Of a stretch of 64,000 bases of DNA, positions 12,534 to 27,997 are shown piece after piece. Source of the stretch: Marisa cornuarietis (taxonomy: Eukaryota; Mollusca; Gastropoda; Architaenioglossa; Ampullariidae). Where the stretch lies: NCBI GenBank assembly GCA_004794655.1, contig SMMW01000153.1, positions 62,001 to 126,000 on the forward strand, given 5' to 3'. Each line of letters starts with the position of its first letter. The first letter of the stretch is position 1. The notes beneath the pieces were generated by a model, which had not been told where the DNA came from, made no database searches, and saw only the letters and a list, made by a program, of their open reading frames with translations. The position numbers were made by a program, and so were the translations under genes.

Positions 12534-12799
12534 GGAGCCAGTTGCACAACATGTTTCTAAACCTTAAAACTGTTCTAAAGAAGCAAAATCTCTTCTCTGC
12601 CATTTAGATGTTTTGTACAAGAACATACAAAAAATTGTAGCGACAGGACGGAAAGTCAGACTTAAACAACTTTATCTTACTTAAAGCAGTTTTAGATTTA
12701 AAAATTCTAAAATTGTGGTGTGCACTTTAAACTGATTATCTAAAAAGATTTAATGCCTAAAAGTGTTTAAAATGAAAAATGTGTTGTGCAACTGGCCCC
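12534..12799. mobile_element. MITE family 2, copy 1
   Basis: Terminal inverted repeats GCCAGTTGCACAACA and TGTTGTGCAACTGGC flank about 240 bp of non-coding interior. It is closely similar over its whole length to 31315-31580. Confidence 0.85.
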
Positions 12800-16559
<3,760 letters not shown>

Positions 16560-17530
16560 GGGTAGACACTCAGGTAAGATAACTTGGGGGTGGGGAATGT
16601 TTCGCGATTGGTTGTAGTACGCAGAGTTCTTGGTAGGAAGTCAGTGACCACCTGTCCATTACGTATTTGCTAGGTAGTGATTGGTCATAGGCAGGTAACG
16701 GTATGGTGAGAGTGTGTGGATTTTGTAATTAGCCAATCGCCAAAGATGACGAACGCCGGAGACGAGGATTTAACATCGTGTCAGCCGAGGAATCGGCGTC
16801 TTCGCACTGGAATCTGGAGGGAGAAGGTTGTAGCAGAGATCTGTTCAAGGCTGTTCAGATTCTCCGCTGAGAGTTAGTCTGGGAATCGTGACTACTTCAG
16901 CACAACCGACTTCAGAGGTGCGTTAAGACCCACTCTTGGTACAGAGTGCACAACGTTTGTATCACCAGTGGCTGTCGGTCGTAGACAGCAGAGGTAAAGC
17001 TGGTAGAGAAGCGTTTTAAGCTCTGATCGCAGTCCGGCCTTGAGAAAGAGTCACGTGGTGGCACGTGGCAGTGCCAGAGTCTCTGTGTTCGTGGAAAAGG
17101 CAGCAACGACTGGCGGAGTGACATCTACGGATTATCAGACATCAAGACATCGGAGGGCCCTCCACACCGCGAGAGACATTCTGGTGTAGAGAGATAAGTG
17201 ACGAGTGCAGTGTGTTGTGTGTGGTAGTTAAGCTAATTAGTCAGTGACTCACGATACCTGGATTAGTTTGAATTGTAATTTGTGGCAATCATATATTTGT
17301 GATTAATGTGTCGAAATCTGGTTGATTAATAATTCTTTTTATACACTAAACTGCCTTGAGTTTGTTGTTGGGGACGTACGCTGGGGGCTTGGAGTCAGAT
17401 TGGATCATTCATCATATTAGCAATTTAGTGTGAGTGTTGCGTACACGGTGCATGTCGGCGTGCGTTGGTGGAGGTGCTGAGAGTGTAATTAGTACTAGGC
17501 GATGGAAATTACACCCCTCTGACCAGTGGG
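16560..17530 (+). other. Unassigned, possible LTR-like segment
   Basis: The sequence is higher in GC and CpG than its surroundings. Near its left part it has three CCAAT-type boxes: GATTGGTTG (about 16609), GATTGGTC (about 16679) and AGCCAATCG (about 16732). A purine-rich stretch TGGGGGCTTGGAG lies near 17380. This is the sort of order seen in LTR promoters and leader regions. I could not define LTR ends, a target duplication or any coding remnant, so the assignment is weak. Confidence 0.25.
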
Positions 17531-18607
17531 GTTAACAGTTTCAACAGGTTTACTGTGTATCACACTGGGAGTAACAAAATCCTCTTTGATCCTCCTAAAG
17601 CCCTTTCCTGTAAAAAAAAATTGCAGCGGGTCCAGTTTACTCTCTACAGATGTTAATATGAGAGTTTTGACAATTAAGGTGAAGATAACTCAGCAGCTAC
17701 ATGATGCAGTGGTCCGTCTGCTCCAAACAACTGCCTATCGGTTTATTCATTTCCCTCGATGTCGCAATCGGACGGGACCCACTGCATTTCTTCAGTGCAG
17801 TTTTGAGTAAGGGCGTTGAAATCATGTTTCGGGTATGAAAGAGAAATAAAGCACGCATGTTTTGTGAAAGATGTGGTTTAAGATGGGTGTAATTTGCGGT
17901 GTTTTGTTTTTCTAATTGACCCGAACAGCTACAAGTCAACTCGTCTGGCTGCCATGACACTTTCATACGTGCATACAAGCTAACAAGCATATACATATAC
18001 ATATACATATACAAGCATAAATAGAGACACTCTTACACACAAAGGCACTGAAGTACCTTGTAGATTACAAAACCCCACTGAAAAGATAAAATAGCTTTCA
18101 AGGAATTTATTTCTGAAGTTTTATTATGCTGTAGAAATCTCCGAGTTGGCCGAGGTAGTTCTCAAAGGAAGCGCTGCGTTTCCATTTTGCTAAGGTTGTC
18201 GACTGGTCTGTCTCTGACCTGGGCACTGGGAAAAAAAAACAGCAAAGATGGAACTACGTGCAAACTCACGTGCAGCAGACACAAACTATCAGCTTCTGTT
18301 TCTTTTATGCGGTCTCAACACATAGGGAGAAACTCTTAGGTCTTTTACAGACTTCTACAATATCACTGACTCACTTTTGACAGTCGCGAAGATCTACAGA
18401 CTTTTAAAACCATGAGATATTCTTGGAAATAAAGAAATTTCTTATCTAATCTATTACTCATAGTCTCTTCCTTCTTTTTGAACCAAAGCACTCATATTAC
18501 CATTTATAACCACTGTTGACTGCTGAAATGAAAATTACTTGGGCAGACATATTAGGCTGTCTAGTAAGTCGTCTGTAAAAGGTTAATTGCCAGACACATC
18601 TAAATGT

Positions 18608-18613
18608 TTATTG
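18608..18613 (-). terminator. Candidate polyadenylation signal of gene B
   Basis: AATAAA on the minus strand, 57 bp downstream of the stop codon. Confidence 0.5.
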
Positions 18614-18669
18614 TTGAAATATTATAGAATAACAAGTTATGAGATTTATCCGTTAAGTGGCTGTTATAC

Positions 18670-18782
18670 CTAATAGGTTGGTCGTGGCTGCACGTAACCA
18701 CCGCAGTTGCAGTTGCAGCCGTGGGGTGGGATGCTCATGTGCGGTGCCTGACAATAACTCAAACATCTCTGCTGGCAGGTAC
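18670..18782 (-). CDS. Gene B exon 4: C-terminal Cys-rich exon
   Basis: 113 nt. Contains TCQQRCLSYCQAPHMS then HGCNCNCGGY, ending PTY and TAG. An AATAAA (plus TTTATT, 18608-18613) lies about 57 bp after the stop and is a candidate polyadenylation signal. Confidence 0.92.
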
Positions 18783-19451
18783 CTGCAACAATGTTACACT
18801 GCGACTACAGGGACCTGAGGATCAAATGTTAGAGAGGAAGGCGACTCCTATACAGCAATTTCTACAAACAAGATCATTGTTAAATGTCTGATTTTAATGA
18901 CAAAGTGCTTTCACTTGCTGTGACTTACAGCTTTCATCAAATTTTATTTTTTTATTTTTTTATTTATTTATTTATTTATTGAGTAGCAAAGAAGTAGCAT
19001 TCTCACTAGCACCTCTAGTGGAGACACGTTCTAATGTTTCTCCTACTGATTTATTGTAAGGTTGTAAGTGGTTAGAAAGTTTGTAAACATCACTGTCTTC
19101 TTGCTGAGTTACTAGTATATGTCGAGAGTTCGACGATACCTGTTTGTACTGTGTTAGATGTTTCTAGAACATCTTGACTAAAACTTGATCGGTTCATGTG
19201 GAGTTACAAGTCACTACGATTTACAGAGATCCACCCTGATGTTCATTCTGACTTACAGACACTGACGTTCTAGTGGCAACAAGTTCAAATAAACGTGATT
19301 ATAAGAGACTTACCGGCTGACTGACTGCACTCGCACGTCTGACAACCATTTCGGTAGATGAAGCCGTAGGGACATTGGTTGTAGCAGGTCTGGTGAGGAC
19401 ACACGGGACCTGCAAAATGTGGGAGTTTAGATAATATACAGTGCTTGTGAG

Positions 19452-19536
<85 letters not shown>

Positions 19537-20176
19537 CAGGAAAAGAATACGTTAAGACTTCAGGGTAAAAAAATCTCAACTTTTCTTCCAAAGTTCAGAG
19601 ACAAACTCACTGTTTCTGCACTGGCAGAGCGGACAGCCATTGTGGTCGAGTTCGTAGTCGAATTCACAATACTTTCCACATGGGGGGCGGCAACTTTTGG
19701 GGTATGTACCTTGATTTGGTGGAACTGAATATAGGAAGTAAATATAAATATATTTATATCTAAACATACATAAAGCGCGCACACACACATATATATATAT
19801 GTAGAACATACAAAATAAATATAATAATAATAGCTCTGTGCAAATAAGGAAGTGGATTTAGAAGTTTCCAACAGATACACATAGAAAACAACTGTTTTTT
19901 TATTATTTCCATTTTCACACTATATCGTACATTTATTTTTTTTATTTTTATTCATTTTTTTCTTTATCATTTACATTAACCGTTAGTTTTGTTTCTTGAC
20001 TAACACTGGATGTCTGGATGTTTAGGAAAAGATCCAGATCATTGTTCTTACATCGTTTTAGGGGCAACTTGACATAGTTTCATACAATATGTCAGTTTTT
20101 GAAGAATCTTACCAACAAGTCCGTGTGCAATAGCGAGGACTCCAAGCAGGACCAACGCCAGGTGTACCGCTGCCAT
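18670..20176 (-). CDS. Antistasin-like secreted inhibitor gene B, four exons
   Basis: Exons in order are 20176-20113, 19724-19611, 19409-19314 and 18782-18670, together 387 nt (128 residues plus stop). Exon 1 is a signal peptide, exons 2 and 3 are antistasin-type Cys-rich domains, and exon 4 is a Cys-rich C-terminal piece ending PRPTY. All introns are phase 1 with GT-AG borders. The predicted product is a small secreted protein; the family inhibits serine proteases, but the reactive-site residue and target are not inferable here. It is a close paralogue of gene C (nearly identical signal peptide and exon 3) and shares promoter sequence with it. Exon 3 is six bases longer than in gene C because of an extra SQSA-type end. 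No damage is seen. Confidence 0.92.
19314..19409 (-). CDS. Gene B exon 3: antistasin-like domain
   Basis: 96 nt, phase 1 to 1. Contains VCPHQTCYNQCPYGF then NGCQTCECSQSA. Acceptor TTGCAG, donor GTAAGT. Confidence 0.93.
19457..19530. repeat. (TG)n microsatellite in gene B intron 2
   Basis: 37 TG units; CA tract in transcript sense, ending about 48 bp before the exon 3 acceptor. Confidence 0.98.
19611..19724 (-). CDS. Gene B exon 2: antistasin-like domain
   Basis: 114 nt, phase 1 to 1. Contains SCRPPCGKYCEFDY then HNGCPLCQC. Acceptor ATTCAG, donor GTGAGT. Confidence 0.93.
20113..20176 (-). CDS. Gene B exon 1: signal peptide
   Basis: Reads MAAVHLALVLLGVLAIAHGL, then GTAAGA donor at phase 1. 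The upstream leader is near-identical to gene C. Confidence 0.93.
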
Positions 20177-20274
20177 TCTGTGTTCACCTGGAGAAAACTG
20201 TGTCGTGTCGGATAAGAAGAGATTGTCTCTGGGAGTTGGCTGGTGTGGATGGTGAGTCTTGGCAACACCCAAAG

Positions 20275-20282
20275 TTTATATA
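20275..20282 (-). promoter_or_regulatory. TATA box of gene B
   Basis: TATATAAA on the minus strand, 106 bp upstream of the ATG, in a leader that is conserved with gene C. Confidence 0.75.
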
Positions 20283-20965
20283 CAGGTGAGCGTGTGTGTC
20301 CTGCAACCTGTAAAAAAATTGACCCACTTTCTTTTTTTATGTGCTGTTCTTAATATCCGACACACTTCATTATGTCTGTCCGCTTTCATGACAGGTGCCG
20401 GAACACTTCCCGGGAATAATAAGAGGGCATTTAGTTGAACCCTCAAACACACCACGTGCTGCAGACGATGCACGCGTTTTGTTGTGGCGGCGGCGGTGGC
20501 GGGAGTGGTGGTGGTGGATGTGGTGTGGATACGCTGTGTGTTGAAGCAAATGAGTGTGACAGCTCACATCATCAGGGAGGGAGGTCACATCATTTTTTGT
20601 TGTCACCAGCCTGACGTTTCCGCTCCCCGTCTTTTCCTGCTCTCAGCAGAAAATTTCATTTTTTTTATTAAGGTGTCTTTGCACTGATCGAACCCTGCCT
20701 GCCATCCTCATCTTTTTGCTAAATAATAGTGAAAATAATAATCATCATAATATCAAATAGTTCACACGTCAGCCCTCGCAACGGAAGATTCAGATTTATA
20801 ACAATACAATAAAGAAGTTTAAGAACTGTTCAGGTTAATTAAAGACGAATGAGCAGAAGAAAATAAAGTATCTATGATCTAGAATGAAGGAAGGAGTGGA
20901 GACAACAGTTATTAGAGACGCTGGCAACAAAAACCATCAACAATAAAAGACACATTTTTGAAACG

Positions 20966-21060
20966 TTGGTTGGTTGGTTGGTTGGTTGGTTGGTTGGTTG
21001 GTTGGTTGGTTGGTTGGTTGGTTGGTTGGTTGGTTGGTTGGTTGGTTGGTTGGTTGGTTG
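20966..21060. repeat. (GGTT)n tetranucleotide array
   Basis: About 24 perfect GGTT units, upstream of gene B. A similar array of nearly equal length is at 39835-39928. Confidence 0.98.
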
Positions 21061-21899
21061 TGTGCGTTACTTGGTTCGTTGGTTCGTTGGTTTTTCTGTT
21101 TTTGTTTCTTCTTTGTGGCCTCTTAATTTGCAGTAAGATCTAAAGGTGCAGGAGTTTTAAAAGGTTAAACTTCTCTCACGTCTTTATTATATATATATAT
21201 ATATAGTGTGTGTGTATGTGGTGCATGTAAGAGCATACATGTTTATAATTGTTTATGTGTATGATTATTTCTATTCATAACTTATTTCTATTTTTATGTA
21301 TGTGTGCATCCTTCTGTATGTAGTTGCATGTATATGTTATTTATCTGTATCAGTGTTTGTACGTGAGTGTACTTATCTGGTCGTCTGTGTGAGTGACGGA
21401 ATATGTTTAGCTGTAAGTATGTCTGTATGCGTGCAGCTATAAATTCGCCGTGGGTGAGCGCCCACACACGTGTACACCTGACATAGAAACTCTCGCTCGT
21501 GAAGTCAGAGAAAGTAAGGAGTGTGACGTCACCATGCACTCAGTGACGTGACCCAACGTTTTGTCAAATGTTACACCGTCAGAACACAGCGGATAAACGG
21601 TTGTCCGCCAACATCACTTTACATACATCATGGTGATGAATTTGATGCTGAGTATGTCCCGTGAAGAGGAAATAAGTACACGTGACCCTCCAGTAATACT
21701 TTTAGTCACACCCTGAAGTCACGAGGTGCTGCGGCTGGCAACAGGTACACAATTTGTTTCTCGAAGCAGCCCTCACAATGCTGAGCTTCTTTGAAGAGGG
21801 AAAAACAAACCTTCATCTTAATACGTGTTGTCTCCCACGATTTAATGTTTTTTCTTGTTTATCGAGACTGAGTAACATAAGTCACATGGACTGGACACG

Positions 21900-22137
21900 C
21901 AAGTCGTGCGACAAGGACCGGAGTTGTCGGGCTGCAACTTCTGCGGAGGGAAAGGGAGGGGAAATCGGTATTTTACGCCGATTCAGCAACTAAGGCTATA
22001 TCACGGCAAGGCAGTCAGCCCTGTAAACAGATGCCACATGCAGAGAAAGAACAACGTGCCCGAGACGAGAGCTGAACCCAGGACATCCGACCTTCACTGT
22101 ATTGGTGACAGGCGCTAACCGTTACGCCACCGCCAAC
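21900..22137 (-). mobile_element. tRNA-derived SINE, family S1
   Basis: On the minus strand the head reads GTGGCGTAACGGTTAGCGC (A box) and then GGTTCAGCTCTC (B box), spaced as in a tRNA gene. A non-tRNA body follows with GCCTTAGTTGCTGAATCGGC. It lacks a proper tRNA acceptor stem, so it is a SINE rather than a tRNA gene. The 3' end is not precisely set. Confidence 0.75.
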
Positions 22138-22600
22138 ATCTGCGGAAGGAGATCGGATATGTAACCATCCACACGATTTTGTAATCATCGTAAATACATT
22201 TTTGTGTCTGGTAGAGATACTTTGAAATTCAGTCACTGGAATAAGGCACGAAAAGATGGTTAAAACAATTTAAAAATAGGCGCCGCAGAACTCAATATTT
22301 GAAAGTGATTTTACTTTGAATTTAATTTTTCCTTTGTCTTGCTAAATTTGTCTAGGTATTAAGAAAATAAATACAAAATACATTTGCGAGAGTCAGTACT
22401 TTTAATGAATATTATTATGTGTACTTTTTTTAAAAAAATTTTTTTATTTCATGTTTGTTTGGTTTTGTTTTGACTTTTTCTTGGTTTTTAGATTAAATAG
22501 CGCTTACCCCACACGCAGGTGAGGTCAATGCGCTGATCAAGAGACTTATGGACAACAGGGAATGAGCCCTTGTGCCAGACGGGCATCGCAATCAAGTAGA
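22138..22600. other. Intergenic, AT-rich
   Basis: No gene or clear repeat recognised; T-rich near 22420-22500. Confidence 0.5.
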
Positions 22601-24210
22601 ACATACACCCACACCCACAGTTAACAATGTCAGCAACATACACTCACACCCACAGTTAACAATGTCAGCAACATACACTCACACCCACAGTTAACAATGT
22701 CAGCAACATACACTCACACCCACAGTTAACAATGTCAGCAACATACACTCACACCCACAGTTAACAATGTCAGCAACATACACTCACACCCACAGTTAAC
22801 AATGTCAGCAACATACACTCACACCCACAGTTAACAATGTCAGCAACATACACTCACACCCACAGTTAACAATGTCAGGAACATACACTCACACCCACAG
22901 TTAACAATGTCAGCAACATACACTCACACCCACAGTTAACAATGTCAGCAACATACACTCACACCCACAGTTAACAATGTCAGCTACATACACTCACACC
23001 CACAGTTAACAATGCCAGGTACATACACTCACACCCACAGTTAACAATGTCAGCAACATACTCTCACACCCACAGTTAACAATGTCAGGTACATACACTC
23101 ACACCCACAGTTAACAATGCCAGGTACATACACTCACACCCACAGTTAACAATGCCAGGAACATACTCTCACACCCACAGTTAACAATGTCAGCAACATA
23201 CACTCACACCCACAGTTAACAATGTCAGGAACATACACTCACACCCACAGTTAACAATGTCAGCAACATACACTCACACCCACAGTTAACTATGTCAGCA
23301 ACATACACTCACACCCACAGTTAACAATGTCAGCAACATACACTCACACCCACAGTTAACAATGTCAGCAAGATACACTCACACCCACAGTTAACAATGT
23401 CAGCAACATACACTCACACCCACAGTTAACAATGCCAGGTACATACACTCACACCCACAGTTAACAATGTCAGCAACATACACTCACACCCACAGTTAAC
23501 AATGTCACCAACATACACTCACACCCACAGTTAACAATGTCAGCAACATACTCTCACACCCACAGTTAACAATGTCAGGTACATACACTCACACCCACAG
23601 TTAACAATGCCAGGTACATACACTCACACCCACAGTTAACAATGTCAGCAACATACTCTCACACCCACAGTTAACAATGTCACCAACATACACTCACACC
23701 CACAGTTAACAATGTCAGCAACATACTCTCACACCCACAGTTAACAATGTCAGGTACATACACTCACACCCACAGTTAACAATGCCAGGTACATACACTC
23801 ACACCCACAGTTAACAATGCCAGGTACATACACTCACACCCACAGTTAACAATGTCAGGAACATACACTCACACCCACAGTTAACTATGTCAGCAACATA
23901 CACTCACACCCACAGTTAACAATGTCAGCAACATACTCTCACACCCACAGTTAACAATGTCAGGTACATACACTCACACCCACAGTTAACAATGCCAGGT
24001 ACATACACTCACACCCACAGTTAACAATGTCAGCAACATACTCTCACACCCACAGTTAACAATGTCAGGTACATACACTCACACCCACAGTTAACAATGC
24101 CAGGTACATACACTCACACCCACAGTTAACAATGCCAGGTACATACACTCACACCCACAGTTAACAATGTCAGGAACATACACTCACACCCACAGTTAAC
24201 AATCCCAGGA
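22601..24210. repeat. 35-bp minisatellite, about 46 copies
   Basis: The unit is ACATACACTCACACCCACAG followed by TTAACAATGTCAGCA (35 bp). Variants are ordered: CACTC/CTCTC, GTC/GCC and the ending CAGCA/CAGGA/CAGGT. CTCTC-type units recur at multiples of 35, often 105, suggesting a three-unit higher-order repeat in the right half. There is no spacer diversity, so it is not a CRISPR array. Confidence 0.98.
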
Positions 24211-25858
24211 ACATGAAGGAACACAAAGACAATAGTGGGGGGGGGGAAGAAAGGACAGTCAGGATTACAGTAGGTATCTCCATAAAAAGATAAGTTTTAC
24301 TTTTTTAAGAGTTCTTTATCCAAGATAGTCGAGTATACTCTTCAGTAAATACATAGATTTTAACGATATTCTGTTGCAAATGATAGACTGGGTATATTCT
24401 CGTGACTTAAAGGTCAACACGAGTGCAAACTTTTTTCATTATGATCAGGCATAGTTTATTTTAAAACACTAATTCCCCAAATATGAGTACATAATCAAGC
24501 TTAAGTTGCAAGATAAAAGCCTTCGAACATCGGCATTCTCACCTGTTGTTCGTAAAGCAGAAAAAACTACTTTCTACTGAAGGAGAGTTGTCACGCAATG
24601 GGGGTATGTATAGAAGCGAGTATAGCTGAGCTCACCTAAGTTAATCCAGTGACGTTTGTAGCCAGTATCTTCAGGAAATGATTACAAAATAACTCTGAGT
24701 GTATAAACGAACACTCACAAACATTGTGCCCCTGTCTGTTTTATTTTACTGAGGATCGCTTTGATTTTCTCTTCGGAGTCAGCTCATGAAGACGATGTTA
24801 TTTTTAGATATTTTGCCCCTTTGTCGCTTACTGTTTTCTTGACAAATCCAGATGTGATTAAGAAAAAAAATTAATGTGATATTTATCGTGCCTCTTTGTC
24901 ATAAAATGCCAACGGAATATGTTTTTATGATACTTCACTATTTTTTTCACTATTTTCACTATTTTTATGATACTTCACTAATCTTTACTATTATGATACT
25001 TTTTGCTCTATTTCCATCGATTTTCGCTCAGCACTCGGCTTAACATTTAAGATGAATGATCAGATATCTGATTAGATATGTGAGTAAATTCTACGTATTT
25101 GATAATATTCTACTGTAAGCATATATACTTTGAGTATATTCTGCTGTAAATACATAGACTTTGAACATAATTTTAAGATAATCTGACATACAGATAAACA
25201 ACACAGTTTCACGCTCGTGCGACACCCGGACTCACAAGCACAGCCAGGCATACGTACAACAAAGAAAACAATGCAACAGACAGACAGACAGAAGAAGAAG
25301 AAAAGGATGCAAAAAAAACACGCTGAAAAAAACTGACATAATATATTTCTTCATGTTTAAGTTTACTTTCCGACTAAATTTCATTTGATGGTTGAACTTT
25401 TTAATTGTTCAAGTGCTGAGTGCACTACATTAAAACTTATGTAATTTTCAAAACCAAATATTTTGAGGTTGTTATAGATCATGCGATGTTTGGCTGCAGT
25501 TGTCTTGCATTGTTACAGTGATTTTTTTTAGTGGGGTTGGGGGGGTCAGTGTCAAGACTATGGCTAACTGGCCTGCGCACTTAATGTTTTCGATAAGTAT
25601 AAAAGGTATTTTCAAACACTTTTATTTTTTCTTAAATATTAAAGTGTTTTTCTGTATCACTCTAGTTTTTTTATGTTATTATGAGCGGTTATTGGTTTGT
25701 TTCGTTTATTTTAAGTTTATTTCTGTTTCTCCCAACAGATTGTCCCTCTGAACCATTGCATTAGACCACGTGCTGAATACTCGAGCTGTGTGAAAGGGAT
25801 TCAAACAGGATGTCTTCCTGGTTTTGAATGCCTGTTCAACATGAAAATTCACACACAC

Positions 25859-25912
<54 letters not shown>

Positions 25913-26089
25913 GACATCTTCGGGAGACACATATGTGACAGCACCTGCAATGATTTGTTCTCACAAGATGGTTTATTTGTTCAAGGTCCTGACGGCCGTC
26001 TCTCTTCGTTATGTATATGCCATGTTGTTTGATCCAGATGTGTTAATGTCTGAATTAAATGAGAAACTATACCTCTGAATAAGAGATGC
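24211..26089. other. Intergenic between the two duplicated segments
   Basis: 24465-24600 resembles 1630-1790. A local GATACTTCACTA repeat is near 24930-25000. There is a CA/TA tract at 25851-25912. No exon recognised. Confidence 0.5.
25851..25912. repeat. (CA)n(TA)n compound microsatellite
   Basis: About 23 CA units (one interruption) then about 8 TA units. Confidence 0.95.
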
Positions 26090-26830
26090 AGATGTTCACT
26101 CCAGAAAACTGCCTATCGGCTTGTTTATTTCCCTCTATGCCGCAATGGGAAGGGATCCATTAAAGTGCACTTTTAAGTGAGAGTGATGGTAGCATGTTGT
26201 AGTTATTTCCTTAAATGTGAAGAAAACAGAAAGATGCCATGTATGTTTTATGGAAGATAACCTTCGAGACGGCCGTGAACGATGGTGACTATCTTTGCTA
26301 AACAGTTCACCGGAACAGTTATGAATCAACTTCTCTGGCTGTCACGACACATTCTCGCGAGCATTCAAGCGCATAGAAACTCACACACAGCGCCACTTTC
26401 TTAATGACAAAATGAAATGAAAATGCAAGTATTATTCACAGCGTTTATTTCTACAGTTTTCATCATGATTTTGAAATCTGCGTGTCGGCCGAGGTCATTT
26501 TTACAGCCATTCATGCGGTTTGGATTATGTCATGGTTCTCAATTGTTCTGTCATCAACTGGAAGCTGTGGAAAAAGAAAACAAAATTCTATGAAGTTACT
26601 ACGTGAGAATTAATGTACAGCAGATACTAACAAGCACGTAACATGAATCCACACGAAATATTTTTCCCCTCCCCCTCACACTTATAACAGGATAGTTGTA
26701 AAACATACATAACATGGTTGTTTTTGTCATACGTAACAGGTTAGTTGTAAAAATACTTACGTGGTTTATGGTTAAGACATATTTTAGAATTAAATAGGTG
26801 TGAGGTTTATCCAATAAGTTGGTGTTATAC

Positions 26831-26946
26831 CTAATAGGTTGGTGGCACTGGATGCACATGTCCTGGGCAGTTGCAGTTACAGCCGTGGGGTAAGATGCTC
26901 ATGTGAGGTGCCTGGCAATAACTCAAGCACTTCTGCCTGCAGTTAT
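26831..26946 (-). CDS. Gene C exon 4: C-terminal Cys-rich exon
   Basis: 116 nt. Contains NCRQKCLSYCQAPHMS then HGCNCNCPGH, ending PPTY and TAG. Confidence 0.92.
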
Positions 26947-27927
26947 CTGCAACTATGTTACAGGGACAGGATCAAATGGTGAAGGAGAAGGTGACACCTA
27001 TACAGCCATTATTAAAGACACAGTTAAATGTCTTATTTTGGTGACAAAGGACTTTCAGTTGCCTTGACTCAAACATTTTATGTTAACTACCTTTTAGTTT
27101 TGTATTTTTAGAAAGTAAGAATCCCATTGCCAATACGTTAGTTTTATATTTATATGGTAGAAAATGTTTTGTGGTGAGAAGAAATGTTTTGTGGTGAGAA
27201 GATACCTTCCTACATGACTGAAATGTCTCACAAGCACATCTAGTGATAACATGCACTAATGTGTGTCCTACTGATTTAGTGTAAGGTAGTAAATTGATAG
27301 AGAACTTGTAAACATCACTGTTTTCTTGTTGAGATACTAGTATATATCGAGAGTTCGACGACACCTGTTTGTACTGTGTTAGATGCAGTGGCGTAGGAAC
27401 CGGGGGGGGGGCAAGGGGGCAGCCGCCCCCCCCCAAAAAAAAAGATGCAAGGAAGGCAAGAATGTGAACATCATTCATTGTCAGCATGGAGCTTGCCCCC
27501 CCCCCCAAAGCCGAGCATCTTCCTACGCCACTGGTTAGATGTTTCTAGAACATCTTGACTAAGACTTGATAGGTTCATGTGGAGTTACAAGTCACTACGA
27601 TTTACAGAGTTAAATCTGATGTTCATTCTGACTTACAGACACTGGCTTTCTAGTGGCAACAAATTCAAATAAACGTGATTATAAGAGACTTACCAACATT
27701 GCACTCGCACGTCTGACAACCATTTCGGTAGATGAAACCGTAGGGACATTGGTTGTAGCAGGTCTGTTGAGGACACACGGGACCTGCAAAAATGTCGAAG
27801 TTGAAATAAGTGCCTGTGGACGTTGCTGGCATAAAACGAAGTATTACACTTCATAGTGATATTAATTTCACATAATTCTCTTCTTGATTTCAAACAACAA
27901 ATATGTAGGGCATTGTAGGCTCTGCTA

Positions 27928-27997
<70 letters not shown>

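Larger units (their letters stand above)
17690..21740. repeat. Segmental duplication, copy B (contains gene B)
   Basis: Collinear similarity with 26090-30175. Shared blocks include AACTGCCTATCGG at the low end, all four antistasin exons, the promoter, GTGCCGGAACA(C/T)TTCCCGGG upstream, and CTGAAGTCACGAGGTGCT near the high end. Boundaries are approximate. Confidence 0.8.

Noticed and set aside
22601..24210. Regularly spaced repeats that could suggest a CRISPR array
   Set aside because: The units are directly adjacent with no unique spacers, and the DNA is clearly eukaryotic.
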